From: Accumulibacter sp.
Lineage (GTDB): Bacteria; Pseudomonadota; Gammaproteobacteria; Burkholderiales; Rhodocyclaceae
Reading direction: 5' to 3'
Assembly (NCBI RefSeq): GCF_036625195.1
Contig: NZ_JAZKUG010000001.1
Span: 5,130,398-5,194,397 of the forward strand
Length of the DNA stretch: 64,000 bases
How positions within the stretch are numbered: position 1 is the first letter of the stretch; every line of letters starts with the position of its first letter. Of this stretch, positions 36,113 to 44,709 are shown piece after piece. The notes beneath the pieces were generated by a model, which worked only from the letters and a program-made list of their open reading frames with translations, was not told where the DNA came from and did not search any database. Position numbers and translations under genes: made by a program.

Positions 36113-36193
36113 CGGCGCACGGGACGGCAGGGCAGCCGAGCCGGGCGCCAAGGAAGCCGCCATGCAGCGGCGTCGGATCGTCCTGCACTCGCC

Positions 36194-38389
36194 TCAGTAC
36201 CTGACCCGCGCCAGGTAGCTCGTCTGGCTGGCTTCGCGCGCCTGACGCAGGGTCCTGACCCCGATCTCGGCGAGCAGCGGCAGCATTTTCAGGAAGACCT
36301 CGGCGGTCACCATCGCGTCGCCGAGCGCCGTATGCCGTCCAAGAACCGGCACCGCCAGACGTTCGGCGATCGCTTCGAGCTGGTGCGTTGCCTGGTTCGG
36401 GTGCAGGACCGAGGAGAGCAGCAGGGTATCGAGCACCGGTTGCTCGAAACGCACGCCAGTCCGCTTCTCCTGGAGCTGCAGGAAGCGCATGTCGAAAGCC
36501 GCGTTGTGGCCGACCAGGACGGTATCGGCACAGAAGGCGTGGAAGCGGGGCAAGACGACATCGATGCCCGGCTGACCGGCGAGCAGTTCGCGCGTCAGGC
36601 CGTGCACCTCCACCGAACCAGGTGACAGGCGGACCTGGGGCTTGACCAGTTGGTCGAAGCACTCATGCCGCAGGAGACGGCCGTTGACGATCCGCGTCGC
36701 GCCGATCTGGATGATCTCGTCGCCTTCGGCGGGGTGCAGACCGGTTGTCTCGGTATCGAAAACCGTGTAAGCGAGTTCGCTGAGCGGCCGGTCGTCGAGT
36801 TCATGGCCGCTCGCCGACCAGCCGAACAGGTCGAAGTCATAGAACTCGGGACGCTCTTCAGCCGTTGCCACGGGCATCGGCATGGGCAGGTTGCCGGGTG
36901 CCGCCGCCATCGGCAGTACGGTCCTGAAGAAGGCGCGATGCGAGACGCGTTCGCGCTGGAACCAGATGTCGCCGTTGCAGCGCTCGACGACGTCGGTCAC
37001 ACTCAGCGAGGATGACTTGCCAGGGACGTTCATCGGATCCTGCAACCAGCTCATCGCCGTTTCGTTGTTCATGAAGCCGCCCTGCCACGACAGGTCGAGT
37101 TGGGCCAGATGTCCGCTGCGCGTCAGCGACAGGCGGACTTCACGAATCCCGTAGTCGTCCTGCAGGCGGAGCGCCAGATGACGCAGCGCCTGCAGCAAGG
37201 CAAAACTGTCCACGCGCAGCCAGAGCCCCTTTTCGACGTGCTCGGTCTTGACGGCGAGCGGAGGCCGGCCGCCGCCGCCTTTTTCCTGGATGCTGCCAGC
37301 CGTCGCCAGCAGGATCTCGGCACCGTTGATCTCCTCCAGCACCCAGCGCTCGCGCAGGTCGCTCGAGAACGCCCGCGCCGCCTTGTCGAACTGCGCCGAC
37401 AGCACCGTGGCTTCGTCGCGGATCGCCAGCGTGAAGCGGTCCTTCTGCTCGCTCGACATGTCCGGGAAATCGCAGAGCATCTCGGCGGCCGCGCGCACAC
37501 TGCCGAGCGGCCCGCGGCACCCCTCGATCAGCGACTGGATGACCGCGTCCCGCCGCGTATGTCGCTCGTTGGTCATGGTCACGTCATCGAGAACGAGAAC
37601 GAAACCGGTCATCGAGAGCGCGCCGCCGTCGGCATGATGCCGACCCGTCTGTCCCAGGACCGGAGACATGTGGGCACGCAGCAAGCGACCGCTGGCAGTC
37701 CCGGTGACAAAGTGCGTCGAGCCGACGACCTCCGGGGCATGCCCGGAGTCCGCCGCAGCACTGGCCTGCTGCAGGCGGGCTATGGCATAGCCGATGACCG
37801 CGCGGTCGAGAACGGCATGAATCGAACGTCCCAGACCGAGCAACTCGGTCCTGTCGCCGTCCGGTCCGGTCGAGAGCTCCTGCTTTGCCCGTTGGTTGTA
37901 CAGCAGCACGCGACCATCCAGGTTGCAGACGACGACACTCTGGCTGAGGTCAGCCATCAGCGCACTCAAGCGGCCCCGTTCCTCCTCGAGCGATGCCTGT
38001 GTGGCGCGGAAGTGCTCGGCGACCTCGCTGCGGTCCGCTTCGCGCTGGGCGAGCAGCTGATTGACGACCTGCGCCAGTTGCTCGACTTCGGGCGCCTCGT
38101 AGCGACCAACCCGCAGGCCGGCATGCGGCAGCGTTGCCGCGAGCTGTTCCGCCAGGCGCAGTGGCGCCTGGACGTACAGCGTATCGAGTTTGAACGACAG
38201 CCAGCAGCCCGCTCCCGAGGCGATCAGGACCACCGGTATCAGCTTGAGCAGCCGGCTCGCGAGAGCGTCACCGTCAGCACCGGCGGCGGGCTCGCCGACG
38301 AGCAACAACGCCGCGGTGGACGCGACCACCGCAAGCATCGACAGGAAGACCGCCAGCCCTGCCAGCAGGCGTCTGCGCCGCGGCCTCAT
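36194..38389 (-). CDS. Membrane PAS / degenerate histidine-kinase-like protein fused to a DnaQ-type exonuclease
   Basis: Unusual 731-residue fusion. TM helices at about 8-31 and 47-66 are followed by a HAMP-like linker, a PAS domain (about 140-270, ending GFVLVLDDVTM) and a kinase-like core. The phosphoacceptor position reads EGCRGPLGSVRAAAEML (289-305), lacking the His of the usual HELRTPL. The N-box reads LLQALRHLALRLQD, lacking the Asn, so phosphotransfer is unlikely. The carboxyl third (about 540-710) is a DEDDh 3'-5' exonuclease like the Pol III epsilon subunit: FDTETTG (Asp545, Glu547), LVGHNAAFDMRFL (Asp633), and GRHTALGDA (His686, Asp691). All exonuclease ligands are present. The substrate and signal are unknown. 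Confidence 0.88.
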   Translation of the reverse strand: MRPRRRRLLAGLAVFLSMLAVVASTAALLLVGEPAAGADGDALASRLLKLIPVVLIASGAGCWLSFKLDTLYVQAPLRLAEQLAATLPHAGLRVGRYEAPEVEQLAQVVNQLLAQREADRSEVAEHFRATQASLEEERGRLSALMADLSQSVVVCNLDGRVLLYNQRAKQELSTGPDGDRTELLGLGRSIHAVLDRAVIGYAIARLQQASAAADSGHAPEVVGSTHFVTGTASGRLLRAHMSPVLGQTGRHHADGGALSMTGFVLVLDDVTMTNERHTRRDAVIQSLIEGCRGPLGSVRAAAEMLCDFPDMSSEQKDRFTLAIRDEATVLSAQFDKAARAFSSDLRERWVLEEINGAEILLATAGSIQEKGGGGRPPLAVKTEHVEKGLWLRVDSFALLQALRHLALRLQDDYGIREVRLSLTRSGHLAQLDLSWQGGFMNNETAMSWLQDPMNVPGKSSSLSVTDVVERCNGDIWFQRERVSHRAFFRTVLPMAAAPGNLPMPMPVATAEERPEFYDFDLFGWSASGHELDDRPLSELAYTVFDTETTGLHPAEGDEIIQIGATRIVNGRLLRHECFDQLVKPQVRLSPGSVEVHGLTRELLAGQPGIDVVLPRFHAFCADTVLVGHNAAFDMRFLQLQEKRTGVRFEQPVLDTLLLSSVLHPNQATHQLEAIAERLAVPVLGRHTALGDAMVTAEVFLKMLPLLAEIGVRTLRQAREASQTSYLARVRY

Positions 38390-38404
38390 CCCGTGCCTTG
38401 CCCT

Positions 38405-39622
38405 TCAGGCGGGCACCGCGGCCTGCTGTGGCCGTGCTTCACGAATCGGCAGGTTGACGATCGCGGCGAATGCCGCCAGCGCCATGTCCGCGTACCACAT
38501 CCACGTGTAATCGCCGAGGCGGGTGATCGCCAAGCCACCGAGCCAGGCGCCGAGGAAGCCGCCGATCTGGTGCGAGAGCAGGGTCAGCCCGAACAGGGTG
38601 GCGAGGTACCGCACACCGAACAGCTTGCCGACGATGGCGGCCGTCGGCGGCACGGTCGCCAGCCAGGTGAAACCGAGGCCGGCGGCGAAGAGGTAGAAGG
38701 TCGTCTCGCTGCGCGGCAGCAGCAGGTAGCCGGCAATGAGCAGCGCGCGCGAACCGTACATGACCGCGAGGACGTACTTGCTGCGGTAGCGCGCGACACA
38801 CGAACCGGCGTAAAGGCTGCCGAAGATGTTCGCCAGCCCGATGATCGCCAGCGACCAGCTGGCGACCGCCGGCGGCAGGCCGCACAGATCGACCTCGCCC
38901 GGCAGATGGGTGACGAGGAAGGCGATGTGGAAGCCGCAGGTGAAGAAGCCGACATGCAGCAGCAGGTAACTGCGGTCGCGCAGGGCGTCGCCGATCGCGG
39001 CCCGCAACCCGTTGCCGGCGTCGGCACGATGCGCCGCAGGTGCCGCCTTCGATCCCGCCAGCCGGCCGATCAGCGGCAAGGCGGCGAGCGTCATCAGCGC
39101 CAGCGACCACATCGCGCCGATCCAGCCGATGCTCTGGATCAGCTTTTGCAGGATCGGCGCGAAGACGAACTGGCCGAACGACCCACCGGCGTTGATGACT
39201 CCGGACGCGGCGGCGCGCGACTCGAGCGGCAGGCGCTGCGCCGCCGCGCCGATGAGCACCGAGAAGCTGCCGGCGCCGGAGCCGATGGCCGAGAGCAAGC
39301 CGAGCGAGACGATCAGGCCCGGGCCCGAGTCCATGAACGGCGTCATCGCGCTGCCCAGGGCGAGCAGCAGCAGGCCGCCGACCAGCACCATGCGCGGCCC
39401 GTAGCGGTCGGCGACGGCGCCGGCCAACGGCTGGATCGCGCCCCAGGTGAATTGCCCGACCGCCAGCGCCAGGCTGATGGTGGCGATGCCAAGACCGGTC
39501 GCGGAGTTGAGCGGACTGACGAAGAGCCCGAGCGACTGGCGGGCACCCATCGTCACCATCAGGATGCCGGCGGCCGCCAGAGTGGTGACCAGGACCTCGG
39601 GTCGGGCAAGGGTACGGAACAT
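38405..39622 (-). CDS. MFS transporter
   Basis: Inner-membrane major facilitator protein of 405 residues with about 12 hydrophobic segments. The loop 2-3 motif reads GAVADRYGPRMVLVGGLL, matching the G-x3-D-R-x-G-R/P pattern. The sequence resembles the oxalate/formate-antiporter-like or YbfB-like sugar-phosphate-independent group, but the substrate cannot be assigned. It is transcribed in the same direction as the exonuclease fusion gene, 15 bp upstream of its start, so the two may share a transcript. Confidence 0.88.
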   Translation of the reverse strand: MFRTLARPEVLVTTLAAAGILMVTMGARQSLGLFVSPLNSATGLGIATISLALAVGQFTWGAIQPLAGAVADRYGPRMVLVGGLLLLALGSAMTPFMDSGPGLIVSLGLLSAIGSGAGSFSVLIGAAAQRLPLESRAAASGVINAGGSFGQFVFAPILQKLIQSIGWIGAMWSLALMTLAALPLIGRLAGSKAAPAAHRADAGNGLRAAIGDALRDRSYLLLHVGFFTCGFHIAFLVTHLPGEVDLCGLPPAVASWSLAIIGLANIFGSLYAGSCVARYRSKYVLAVMYGSRALLIAGYLLLPRSETTFYLFAAGLGFTWLATVPPTAAIVGKLFGVRYLATLFGLTLLSHQIGGFLGAWLGGLAITRLGDYTWMWYADMALAAFAAIVNLPIREARPQQAAVPA

Positions 39623-39886
39623 GAGCGGTCTTCCGGGGTGTGCGGGCTCTGGGAACGCGGCCGACTATACCCTGCCGTTTCGGAAACGAGAAGTCCTTGA
39701 CTGCACGGGCTGTTCCCGGTCGCAGTCAGGATGTACACTGCGCGTCGGATTGTTCGCGGCGCCGGCCGTGGATGCTCGGGCAGCGGCTGCGTCGCACGCC
39801 AGCCGGAGCAGGCGATCGCTTGCCGCCAGGCTCGCGGACACCACAAGCATGCCATCACTGCCATTCACCACCCGCCGACCAGGAAG
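39623..39886. other. Intergenic region upstream of the ECF sigma factor
   Basis: Divergent promoter region for the MFS transporter and the sigma factor genes. No gene supported. ECF operons usually autoregulate from here, but I saw no motif I can assign. Confidence 0.4.
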
Positions 39887-40531
39887 ATGAAATCCAGCAC
39901 CGACCCCGGCGCGAGGCCGACCTCGACCGCCCAGCGCGGCCTGCCACCGCAGGCCGCCGACATCGCCACCGAGCTTGCCAGCTTCCGGCGCGAGATGCTG
40001 CGCTTCGCGACGCTGCAGTTGCGCGACCAGGCGAGTGCCGAAGACGCGGTGCAGGAAGCCATGCTGGCCGCCCTGCAGGGAGCGGACCGCTTTGGCGAGC
40101 GCGCCCGGTTGAAGACCTGGGTGTTCTCGATCCTGAAGAACAAGATCGTGGACATCATCCGCCGGCGGGTGCGTGAACCGACCTACGAAGACCCGCTGGG
40201 CGAGATCGACGACGCCGACTTCGACCCGCTCTTCCAGAGCAACGGTCACTGGCAGCGCGACACGCGCCCCTCCGACTGGGGCGACCCGGAGCGCAGCTTC
40301 GAGAACCGCAGTTTCTGGGCGATCTTCGACGCCTGCATGAACCGGCTGCCACCGGGAACCGCGCGCGTCTTCATGATGCGCGAAATGCTCGGCCTCGAAA
40401 CCGACGAAATCTGCGCCGAGCTGTCGATGAGCAGCAACAACTGCTGGGTCGTTCTGCACCGGGCGCGCATGGGGCTGCGCCTGTGCCTCGACCAGCGCTG
40501 GTTTGCCGGCAGCGGAGGGCTCGCGGCATGA
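39887..40531 (+). CDS. ECF-family RNA polymerase sigma factor
   Basis: Alternative sigma factor of 214 residues. Region 2 includes LRFATLQLRDQASAEDAVQEA, RARLKTWVFSILKNKIVDII. Region 4 includes FDACMNRLPPGTARVFMMRE, MLGLETDEICAELSMSSNN and CWVVLHRARMGLRLCL. The linker is long and acidic, and the amino terminus carries a short extension. The ATG at 39887 follows AGGA; the frame is open further up without homology. Its stop overlaps the zinc-finger gene start by 4 bp, the usual sigma/anti-sigma pairing. Confidence 0.92.
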   Translation: MKSSTDPGARPTSTAQRGLPPQAADIATELASFRREMLRFATLQLRDQASAEDAVQEAMLAALQGADRFGERARLKTWVFSILKNKIVDIIRRRVREPTYEDPLGEIDDADFDPLFQSNGHWQRDTRPSDWGDPERSFENRSFWAIFDACMNRLPPGTARVFMMREMLGLETDEICAELSMSSNNCWVVLHRARMGLRLCLDQRWFAGSGGLAA

Positions 40532-40725
40532 TGAACTGCAAACAGGCGACACGACTGATGTCGGAAGAGATGGACCGCGATCTCGCCGCCGGCGACCGCT
40601 TGGCGCTGCGCCTGCACACCTTGCTCTGTTCCGGCTGCGCCCGCTATCGCGAGCAGATGGCGTTCCTCCGCCAAGCGTCCCGGCAGCAGGTACCGGACGA
40701 CGACACCCCAGAATCATTACGGTGA
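40528..40725 (+). CDS. Zinc-finger anti-sigma factor candidate
   Basis: 65 residues with the ZAS-type motif: MNCKQATRLMSEEMDRDL then LHTLLCSGCARYREQM, giving Cys, His-x3-Cys-x2-Cys. Small soluble zf-HC2 proteins of this type bind the ECF sigma factor encoded just upstream. There is no membrane segment, so it would sense a cytoplasmic or redox signal through its zinc site. Translation is coupled (ATGA overlap). The final codons and stop lie within the GGTGACAGTATACT element, so the carboxyl end (PDDDTPESLR) may have been altered by that insertion. Confidence 0.85.
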   Translation: MMNCKQATRLMSEEMDRDLAAGDRLALRLHTLLCSGCARYREQMAFLRQASRQQVPDDDTPESLR

Positions 40726-40775
40726 CAGTATACTTTTCTCACCCCGCCAGCAGTTCCATTGAATATACTGTCACC
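40721..40775. repeat. REP-like element, inverted pair
   Basis: GGTGACAGTATACT at 40721-40734 and its inverted form AATATACTGTCACC at 40762-40775 bracket a 27-bp middle. The same 14-mer occurs at 44221 and 57101, the latter also with an inverted partner. The pattern resembles the palindromic repeats linked to REP-associated tyrosine transposases, none of which is in the window. Confidence 0.8.
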
Positions 40776-40809
40776 GAATTTCGTCACCGAATTTCAGTCA
40801 CCGAATTTC
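40771..40809. repeat. Short tandem repeat TCACCGAATTTC x3
   Basis: TCACCGAATTTC occurs at 40771, 40784 and 40798, followed by GAATTTC. It extends one arm of the REP-like element and fills most of the gap between the anti-sigma gene and the convergent HDOD gene. It probably arose by slippage. Confidence 0.8.
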
Positions 40810-40814
40810 GAATT

Positions 40815-41714
40815 TCAGGCGGCGGTCTGGATGATCGCCGTTGCGCCGGAATGCAGCTGACGCAGGTCTTTCTCGTCGATGCCGAGCAGCGGCAGGCAGA
40901 CTTCGCCGAGCTTTGCCCACTCCTGTGTCCGACTCGCGCCGCTGAGTTGCTGCAGGAGGTGTTCGGCGGTCTGGCTGACGGCGATCAGGCGACGGCTCGG
41001 TGGCGGCAGGTCGGGTTGCAGCGAAGCCAGCGCAGCCCGCTCGTGATGATGCCGGATCGCCTGGCAGAGCTCATCGGGTAGCCACCAGTCGACGGCCATC
41101 AGGCCACCGACGACCGCGTGATCGGTCGGATGTTCGGCGCGCTCGACAGCGGTGAACGAGCGTTCGGCGTCGCCGTTCGCGCGCGCCAGGGTCTGCATGT
41201 AGGTGGGTAGCCGGCGCAGCAGGATGACGATCCCGCAGTCGCGGAAGAGGCCGAAGGTGTAGGCATCGGCAGCATGCAGACCGGGCAGGCTGATTTCCTG
41301 CGCCAGCCAGCCGGAGAGCGCGGCGATGCGCGCCGACGCGTCCCAGAAGCGGACGTAGTGACCGCTGTTGGGGAAGGCGCGTCGCAGGTTGATCGCGGCA
41401 ACCGCCCGGCTCGTCACATCGAGGCCGAGCAGCATGAGCGCATCGGCAACCGAGCGCACGCGCGTGCGCAGGCCGAAGGAAGGCGAGCCGGCGGTCTTGA
41501 TGAGGCCGGCGGCCAAGCCGACGTCGGCGTTGATCAGTTGCCCGACACGACGCAGACAGGGGTCGTCCTGCATCATCTCGTCGCGGATGCGGTCGAGGAT
41601 CATCGGTCGCGGCGGAATGTCGATCGCCCGCAGGTTTTCCTCGAGCGCGGCTTCCACACCCGCCGGGCCGGGTGAACACGGTTCCCTCAGCGGGACTTCC
41701 TCGTTTCCATCCAC
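40815..41714 (-). CDS. HDOD-domain protein
   Basis: 299 residues, HDOD fold: IDIPPRPMILDRIRDEMMQD, LRRVGQLINADVGLAAGLIK, TAGSPSFGLRTRVRSVADAL, MLLGLDVTSRAVAAINLRRA and LFRDCGIVILLRRLP. It differs from the HDOD protein at 35279. The gene overlaps the 3' end of the upstream GGDEF-EAL gene by 28 bp, so the two are likely one operon; HDOD proteins and c-di-GMP enzymes often work together. The 3' end runs up to the tandem repeat near the anti-sigma gene. Confidence 0.88.
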   Translation of the reverse strand: MDGNEEVPLREPCSPGPAGVEAALEENLRAIDIPPRPMILDRIRDEMMQDDPCLRRVGQLINADVGLAAGLIKTAGSPSFGLRTRVRSVADALMLLGLDVTSRAVAAINLRRAFPNSGHYVRFWDASARIAALSGWLAQEISLPGLHAADAYTFGLFRDCGIVILLRRLPTYMQTLARANGDAERSFTAVERAEHPTDHAVVGGLMAVDWWLPDELCQAIRHHHERAALASLQPDLPPPSRRLIAVSQTAEHLLQQLSGASRTQEWAKLGEVCLPLLGIDEKDLRQLHSGATAIIQTAA

Positions 41715-42997
41715 TGTGACAACGCCTCCTCCGACATCGGCTTCGCGTGCAGGAAACCCTGCGTCGCATCGACCCGCGCCGCCTCGCAGGCGGCAAGTTG
41801 TGCAGCGGTCTCGACCCCTTCGGCGACCACGACCATTCCCAGCTCACCGGCGAGGCGCGTGATCGCGCTCAGGATGGCGAAGGCGCGACGGTCTTCGGGC
41901 AGCTCGTTGATGAACGCACGATCGAACTTGAGCTTGGTCGCCGGCAGGTCCTTGAGGTTCGCGAGGCTCGAGTAGCCGGTGCCGAAGTCGTCGATCGCCA
42001 GGCCGACCCCGGCTTCGCGCGCGCCCCGCAGGTTCGCCTGCACGACCGGCGAAGCGTCGACGAACAACGACTCGGTCAGTTCGAGTTCGATCGCGTCGGC
42101 CGGCAGGCCGGCGCAGATCAGGGCCGCGTGCAGGTTGCTGAGAAAGCTCTGCGAACAGAGTTGCAGGCGCGAGATGTTGATCGCGACCTTCGTCGGGCAG
42201 CCCTGCGCGCGCAGCCGGGCAGCGCAGCGCGCGCCCTGCAGCAGGATCCATTCGCCGATGCGGACGATCAAGCCGGTCTTCTCGGCGACGGCGACGAGCT
42301 GCAGCGGGGAAACCTGGCGGCCGCCGACGGCGCAGCGCATCAGCGCCTCGACCGCCTCGACGCTGCCGTCCGCACGAACGATCGGTTGATAGTGCAGCGC
42401 GAGATCGCCGGTTGCCAGTGACGCGTGCAGGACGCTCTCGATTTCCAGATCCTGCCTTGCCGACCGCGCTGCGGACGTCACTCCGGGTGGCTCGACGGCC
42501 ATGACGACGAAGCGATCGCCGCCTTGGCGTTTGGCTTCGCCCATCGCGCGGTCGGCGCGTGCGAGCAGGCTGAGCGGGTCATCGGCGGCAAGCCGCCAGG
42601 TAATGCCGATGCTCACCGAAGGCCGCAACAGGATGCCACCGAGCGGTATCGGCTGATCGATGGTCGCCAGCAGGCGTCCGGCGATCCGTTCGGCGTCCGG
42701 TGTCTCGACGGCGGGAAGCAGGATGGCGAACTCGTCGCTGCCCATGCGCAGGCAGGTCGCGCGCTCACCGGCGACCGACCGGATGCGGCCGGCAATCAGG
42801 GCGATGACGGCATCCGCCTCGGCATAGCCGAAGGAATCGTTGACCTGACGGAAGCGGTCGAGGTCGAGCCACATCGCGCACAGCGATGCCGGTACCCGGT
42901 CTGTCGCGGCGAACAGGCGTGCGACCTCGGTCCGAGCGGCGTTGCGCAGGAGGAAGCCGGTCGTCGTGTCGCGGCGGGCCGGCGGTGAGCCGGTCAT
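41687..42997 (-). CDS. GGDEF-EAL protein, probable c-di-GMP phosphodiesterase
   Basis: 436 residues, no membrane segment and no sensor domain. The GGDEF domain (about 20-170) has the signature RMGSDEFAILL, where the second Gly is Ser (GSDEF), so cyclase activity is doubtful. The EAL domain follows with YQPIVRADGSVEAVEALMRC, NISRLQLCSQSF, ELELTESLF, IDDFGTGYSSLANLKDLPAT, KLKFDRAFI and VAEGVET. The metal and catalytic residues (E of EAL, N, E, DD, K, E) look intact, so hydrolysis of c-di-GMP is the likely activity. The frame is open far upstream, into the antisense of the AraC gene; the ATG at 42997 is where the domain begins but has no strong ribosome-binding site. Confidence 0.88.
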   Translation of the reverse strand: MTGSPPARRDTTTGFLLRNAARTEVARLFAATDRVPASLCAMWLDLDRFRQVNDSFGYAEADAVIALIAGRIRSVAGERATCLRMGSDEFAILLPAVETPDAERIAGRLLATIDQPIPLGGILLRPSVSIGITWRLAADDPLSLLARADRAMGEAKRQGGDRFVVMAVEPPGVTSAARSARQDLEIESVLHASLATGDLALHYQPIVRADGSVEAVEALMRCAVGGRQVSPLQLVAVAEKTGLIVRIGEWILLQGARCAARLRAQGCPTKVAINISRLQLCSQSFLSNLHAALICAGLPADAIELELTESLFVDASPVVQANLRGAREAGVGLAIDDFGTGYSSLANLKDLPATKLKFDRAFINELPEDRRAFAILSAITRLAGELGMVVVAEGVETAAQLAACEAARVDATQGFLHAKPMSEEALSQWMETRKSR

Positions 42998-43213
42998 TGC
43001 CCGTGCCCGCAACCGAAACCTGCCGCCTGCCGTCCCTTTCCGTTTGATGATCTCGCTCCTTTCCGGAACCAGGCGAACGGATCTCTCTGCAATCGTTCCG
43101 TCGGCGCCGCTGCGCAAGACTAAGCGGCTGCCGGCGCGGTTGCTTGACTCGCGGCGCCAATCGCATGACCATTGCCGCCGTCGTCGACAGCCATCGCACG
43201 GGACAAGGGAAGC

Positions 43214-44236
43214 ATGGACGAATCGGGGAGCACGCTGGCCACGCTCTGGCTGGTCATGCTGCGCCTGCTCGAGGAGCACGGGATCGATCCGGAGCAGTTC
43301 CGCAAGACTCTCGGGATTCGCCGTGAAGCACTGCGCGACGTGCATGCGCGGCTGCCTTCCCACTTGGTGGATGTCGGCTTCGAGCTGGCCGCCGCGCAGA
43401 TCGGCGACGAGGCCTTCGCCCTGCGCGCTGCCGAATGCTGGCATCCGTCCAATCTCGGAACAATGGGTTACGCCTGGCTGTCGAGCCGCACGCTGCATAC
43501 CGGGCTGAAACGGATCGAGCGTTTCTCGCGCATTCTCGGCAGCCGGATCACCTACCGCTGTTCCGAAGAGGCGGACGGCGTCCGTCTCGGCTTCGATCAC
43601 GGACGCGGCGACGCCGCCGTCGGCCCGCTTCTGGCCGACTTCTCGCTGTCGATCCTGATCGCCATGTGTCGGGTCAATGCCGGCAAGCCGATGAGCCCGA
43701 CCAGCGTCGATCTGCGCCGGCCTGAACCCGCCAACCCGCAACCCTGGCAGGCCTTCTTCGGCTGCCCGATCGCTTTCGGCCAACCGGTCGACGGCTTCCT
43801 CCTCGCTGGCGAGGTCGCCAACGCGCCCTTGCCTTCGGCCAACATCCCGCTCGCCAACACCTTCGACGCGATTCTCACCGAACAGCTTGCGGCGCTGTTC
43901 GACGACGACATCGTCAGCCGCTGCAAGGCGCATGTGCTGCAGCACCTGACCTCGGGCATGCCGTCGGCGGAGGAAGTGGCGCGCGCACTCGGCCTCAGCC
44001 AGCGCAGCCTGCAGCGCAGGCTGGCGGCGCTCGGCCTGAGCTTCCAGGGCGTCGTCGACGAAACCCGCCACGAACTGGCGCGGCGCTATCTCGACGATCC
44101 CACCAAGTCGGTCACCGAGATCACCTTCCTCCTCGGCTTTTCCGAGCAGAGCGCCTTCACCCGCGCCTTCCGGCGCTGGAGCGGCATGCCCCCGTCGATC
44201 TACCGCGGCCTCACATTTCCGGTGACAGTATACTAA
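43214..44236 (+). CDS. AraC-family transcriptional regulator
   Basis: 340 residues. An amino-terminal ligand-binding domain of the Arabinose_bd (OruR/ArgR) type (WHPSNLGTMGYAWLSSRTLH, FGQPVDGFLLAGEVANAPLP) is followed by an AraC helix-turn-helix pair: PSAEEVARALGLSQRSLQRR and VTEITFLLGFSEQSAFTRAF, RRWSGMPPSIYR. The start at 43214 has AAGGGA 3 bp upstream; 43172 is an alternative. The gene is divergent from the GGDEF-EAL gene. The last residues (VTVY) and the stop codon are supplied by the GGTGACAGTATACT element, so the original end may have been replaced. The regulated genes are unknown. Confidence 0.92.
   Translation: MDESGSTLATLWLVMLRLLEEHGIDPEQFRKTLGIRREALRDVHARLPSHLVDVGFELAAAQIGDEAFALRAAECWHPSNLGTMGYAWLSSRTLHTGLKRIERFSRILGSRITYRCSEEADGVRLGFDHGRGDAAVGPLLADFSLSILIAMCRVNAGKPMSPTSVDLRRPEPANPQPWQAFFGCPIAFGQPVDGFLLAGEVANAPLPSANIPLANTFDAILTEQLAALFDDDIVSRCKAHVLQHLTSGMPSAEEVARALGLSQRSLQRRLAALGLSFQGVVDETRHELARRYLDDPTKSVTEITFLLGFSEQSAFTRAFRRWSGMPPSIYRGLTFPVTVY
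44221..44234. repeat. REP-like element, single arm
   Basis: GGTGACAGTATACT lies inside the last codons of the AraC gene; the TAA stop at 44234-44236 begins at the element's final base. No inverted partner lies nearby. See also 40721 and 57101. Confidence 0.8.
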
Positions 44237-44468
44237 ATTCCGACGGACGAGCATCGCAGCTGAGCGTTTTCGGCGCAGCCCCCTCCCGCCGGACCGCTAC
44301 CGCTGTACAGCAGAACGCGGAACCTCACCGACCGCTGCTGACGCAAGCGCGACCGCTGCGCAGCAAGCTGCGGCAAGACACCGGCCACGGCATGGCTCTC
44401 GGCCGACGACCGGCAGACGCGCAGCACCCTGCGGCACGGCGGCAGCACGGCCGCAACGACCATTCTCT

Positions 44469-44483
44469 TGCAACATTGTTGCA
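44469..44483. promoter_or_regulatory. Palindromic operator upstream of the zinc importer operon
   Basis: TGCAACATTGTTGCA is a near-perfect palindrome (one central mismatch) 20 bp before the ATG of the first gene of the operon. Zinc importers are normally repressed by Zur, and the site has the size and position expected for a Fur-family operator. Assignment to Zur is inference. The rest of 44237-44502 shows no gene. Confidence 0.55.
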
Positions 44484-44502
44484 TTTGGCTCGCAAAAGGG
44501 GC

Positions 44503-44709
44503 ATGATTCGGCCTCCGCAACATGGCCCGGATGACAGAGACCCAGCCCTGCCCAGCATGTCGTCGCCACCCCGACCCTCAGCACCCCCGCACCCCCGCCG
44601 CCTGCAAGCCGGCAACCCGGTTCTCTGCGCCAGCGCCGCCGCCCGGCTGGCGTGGGCCGCCGGTGCGCTGATCCTGCTCTGGAGCTTCATCCTCTGGGCA
44701 CTGGCATGA
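44503..44709 (+). CDS. Small single-pass membrane protein at the head of the zinc importer operon
   Basis: 68 residues: a Pro-rich basic amino half (MIRPPQHGPDDRDPALPSMS, SPPRPSAPPHPRR) and one carboxyl-terminal membrane helix (LAWAAGALILLWSFILWALA). The stop overlaps the znuC start by 4 bp (ATGA), which supports it as a real coupled gene. The palindromic operator lies just upstream. I do not recognise the family. Possible roles are a translational coupler or a small partner of the transporter. Confidence 0.6.
   Translation: MIRPPQHGPDDRDPALPSMSSPPRPSAPPHPRRLQAGNPVLCASAAARLAWAAGALILLWSFILWALA

Noticed and set aside
37100..39700. 866-residue plus-strand frame opposite the exonuclease fusion and MFS genes
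   Set aside because: Spans two unrelated genes and their gap in antisense, with Arg/Gln-rich low-complexity translation. Long only because of base composition.
42998..44254. Amino-terminal extension of the GGDEF-EAL frame (to 855 residues)
   Set aside because: Runs antisense through the whole AraC gene and has no domain; the protein start is placed at 42997.
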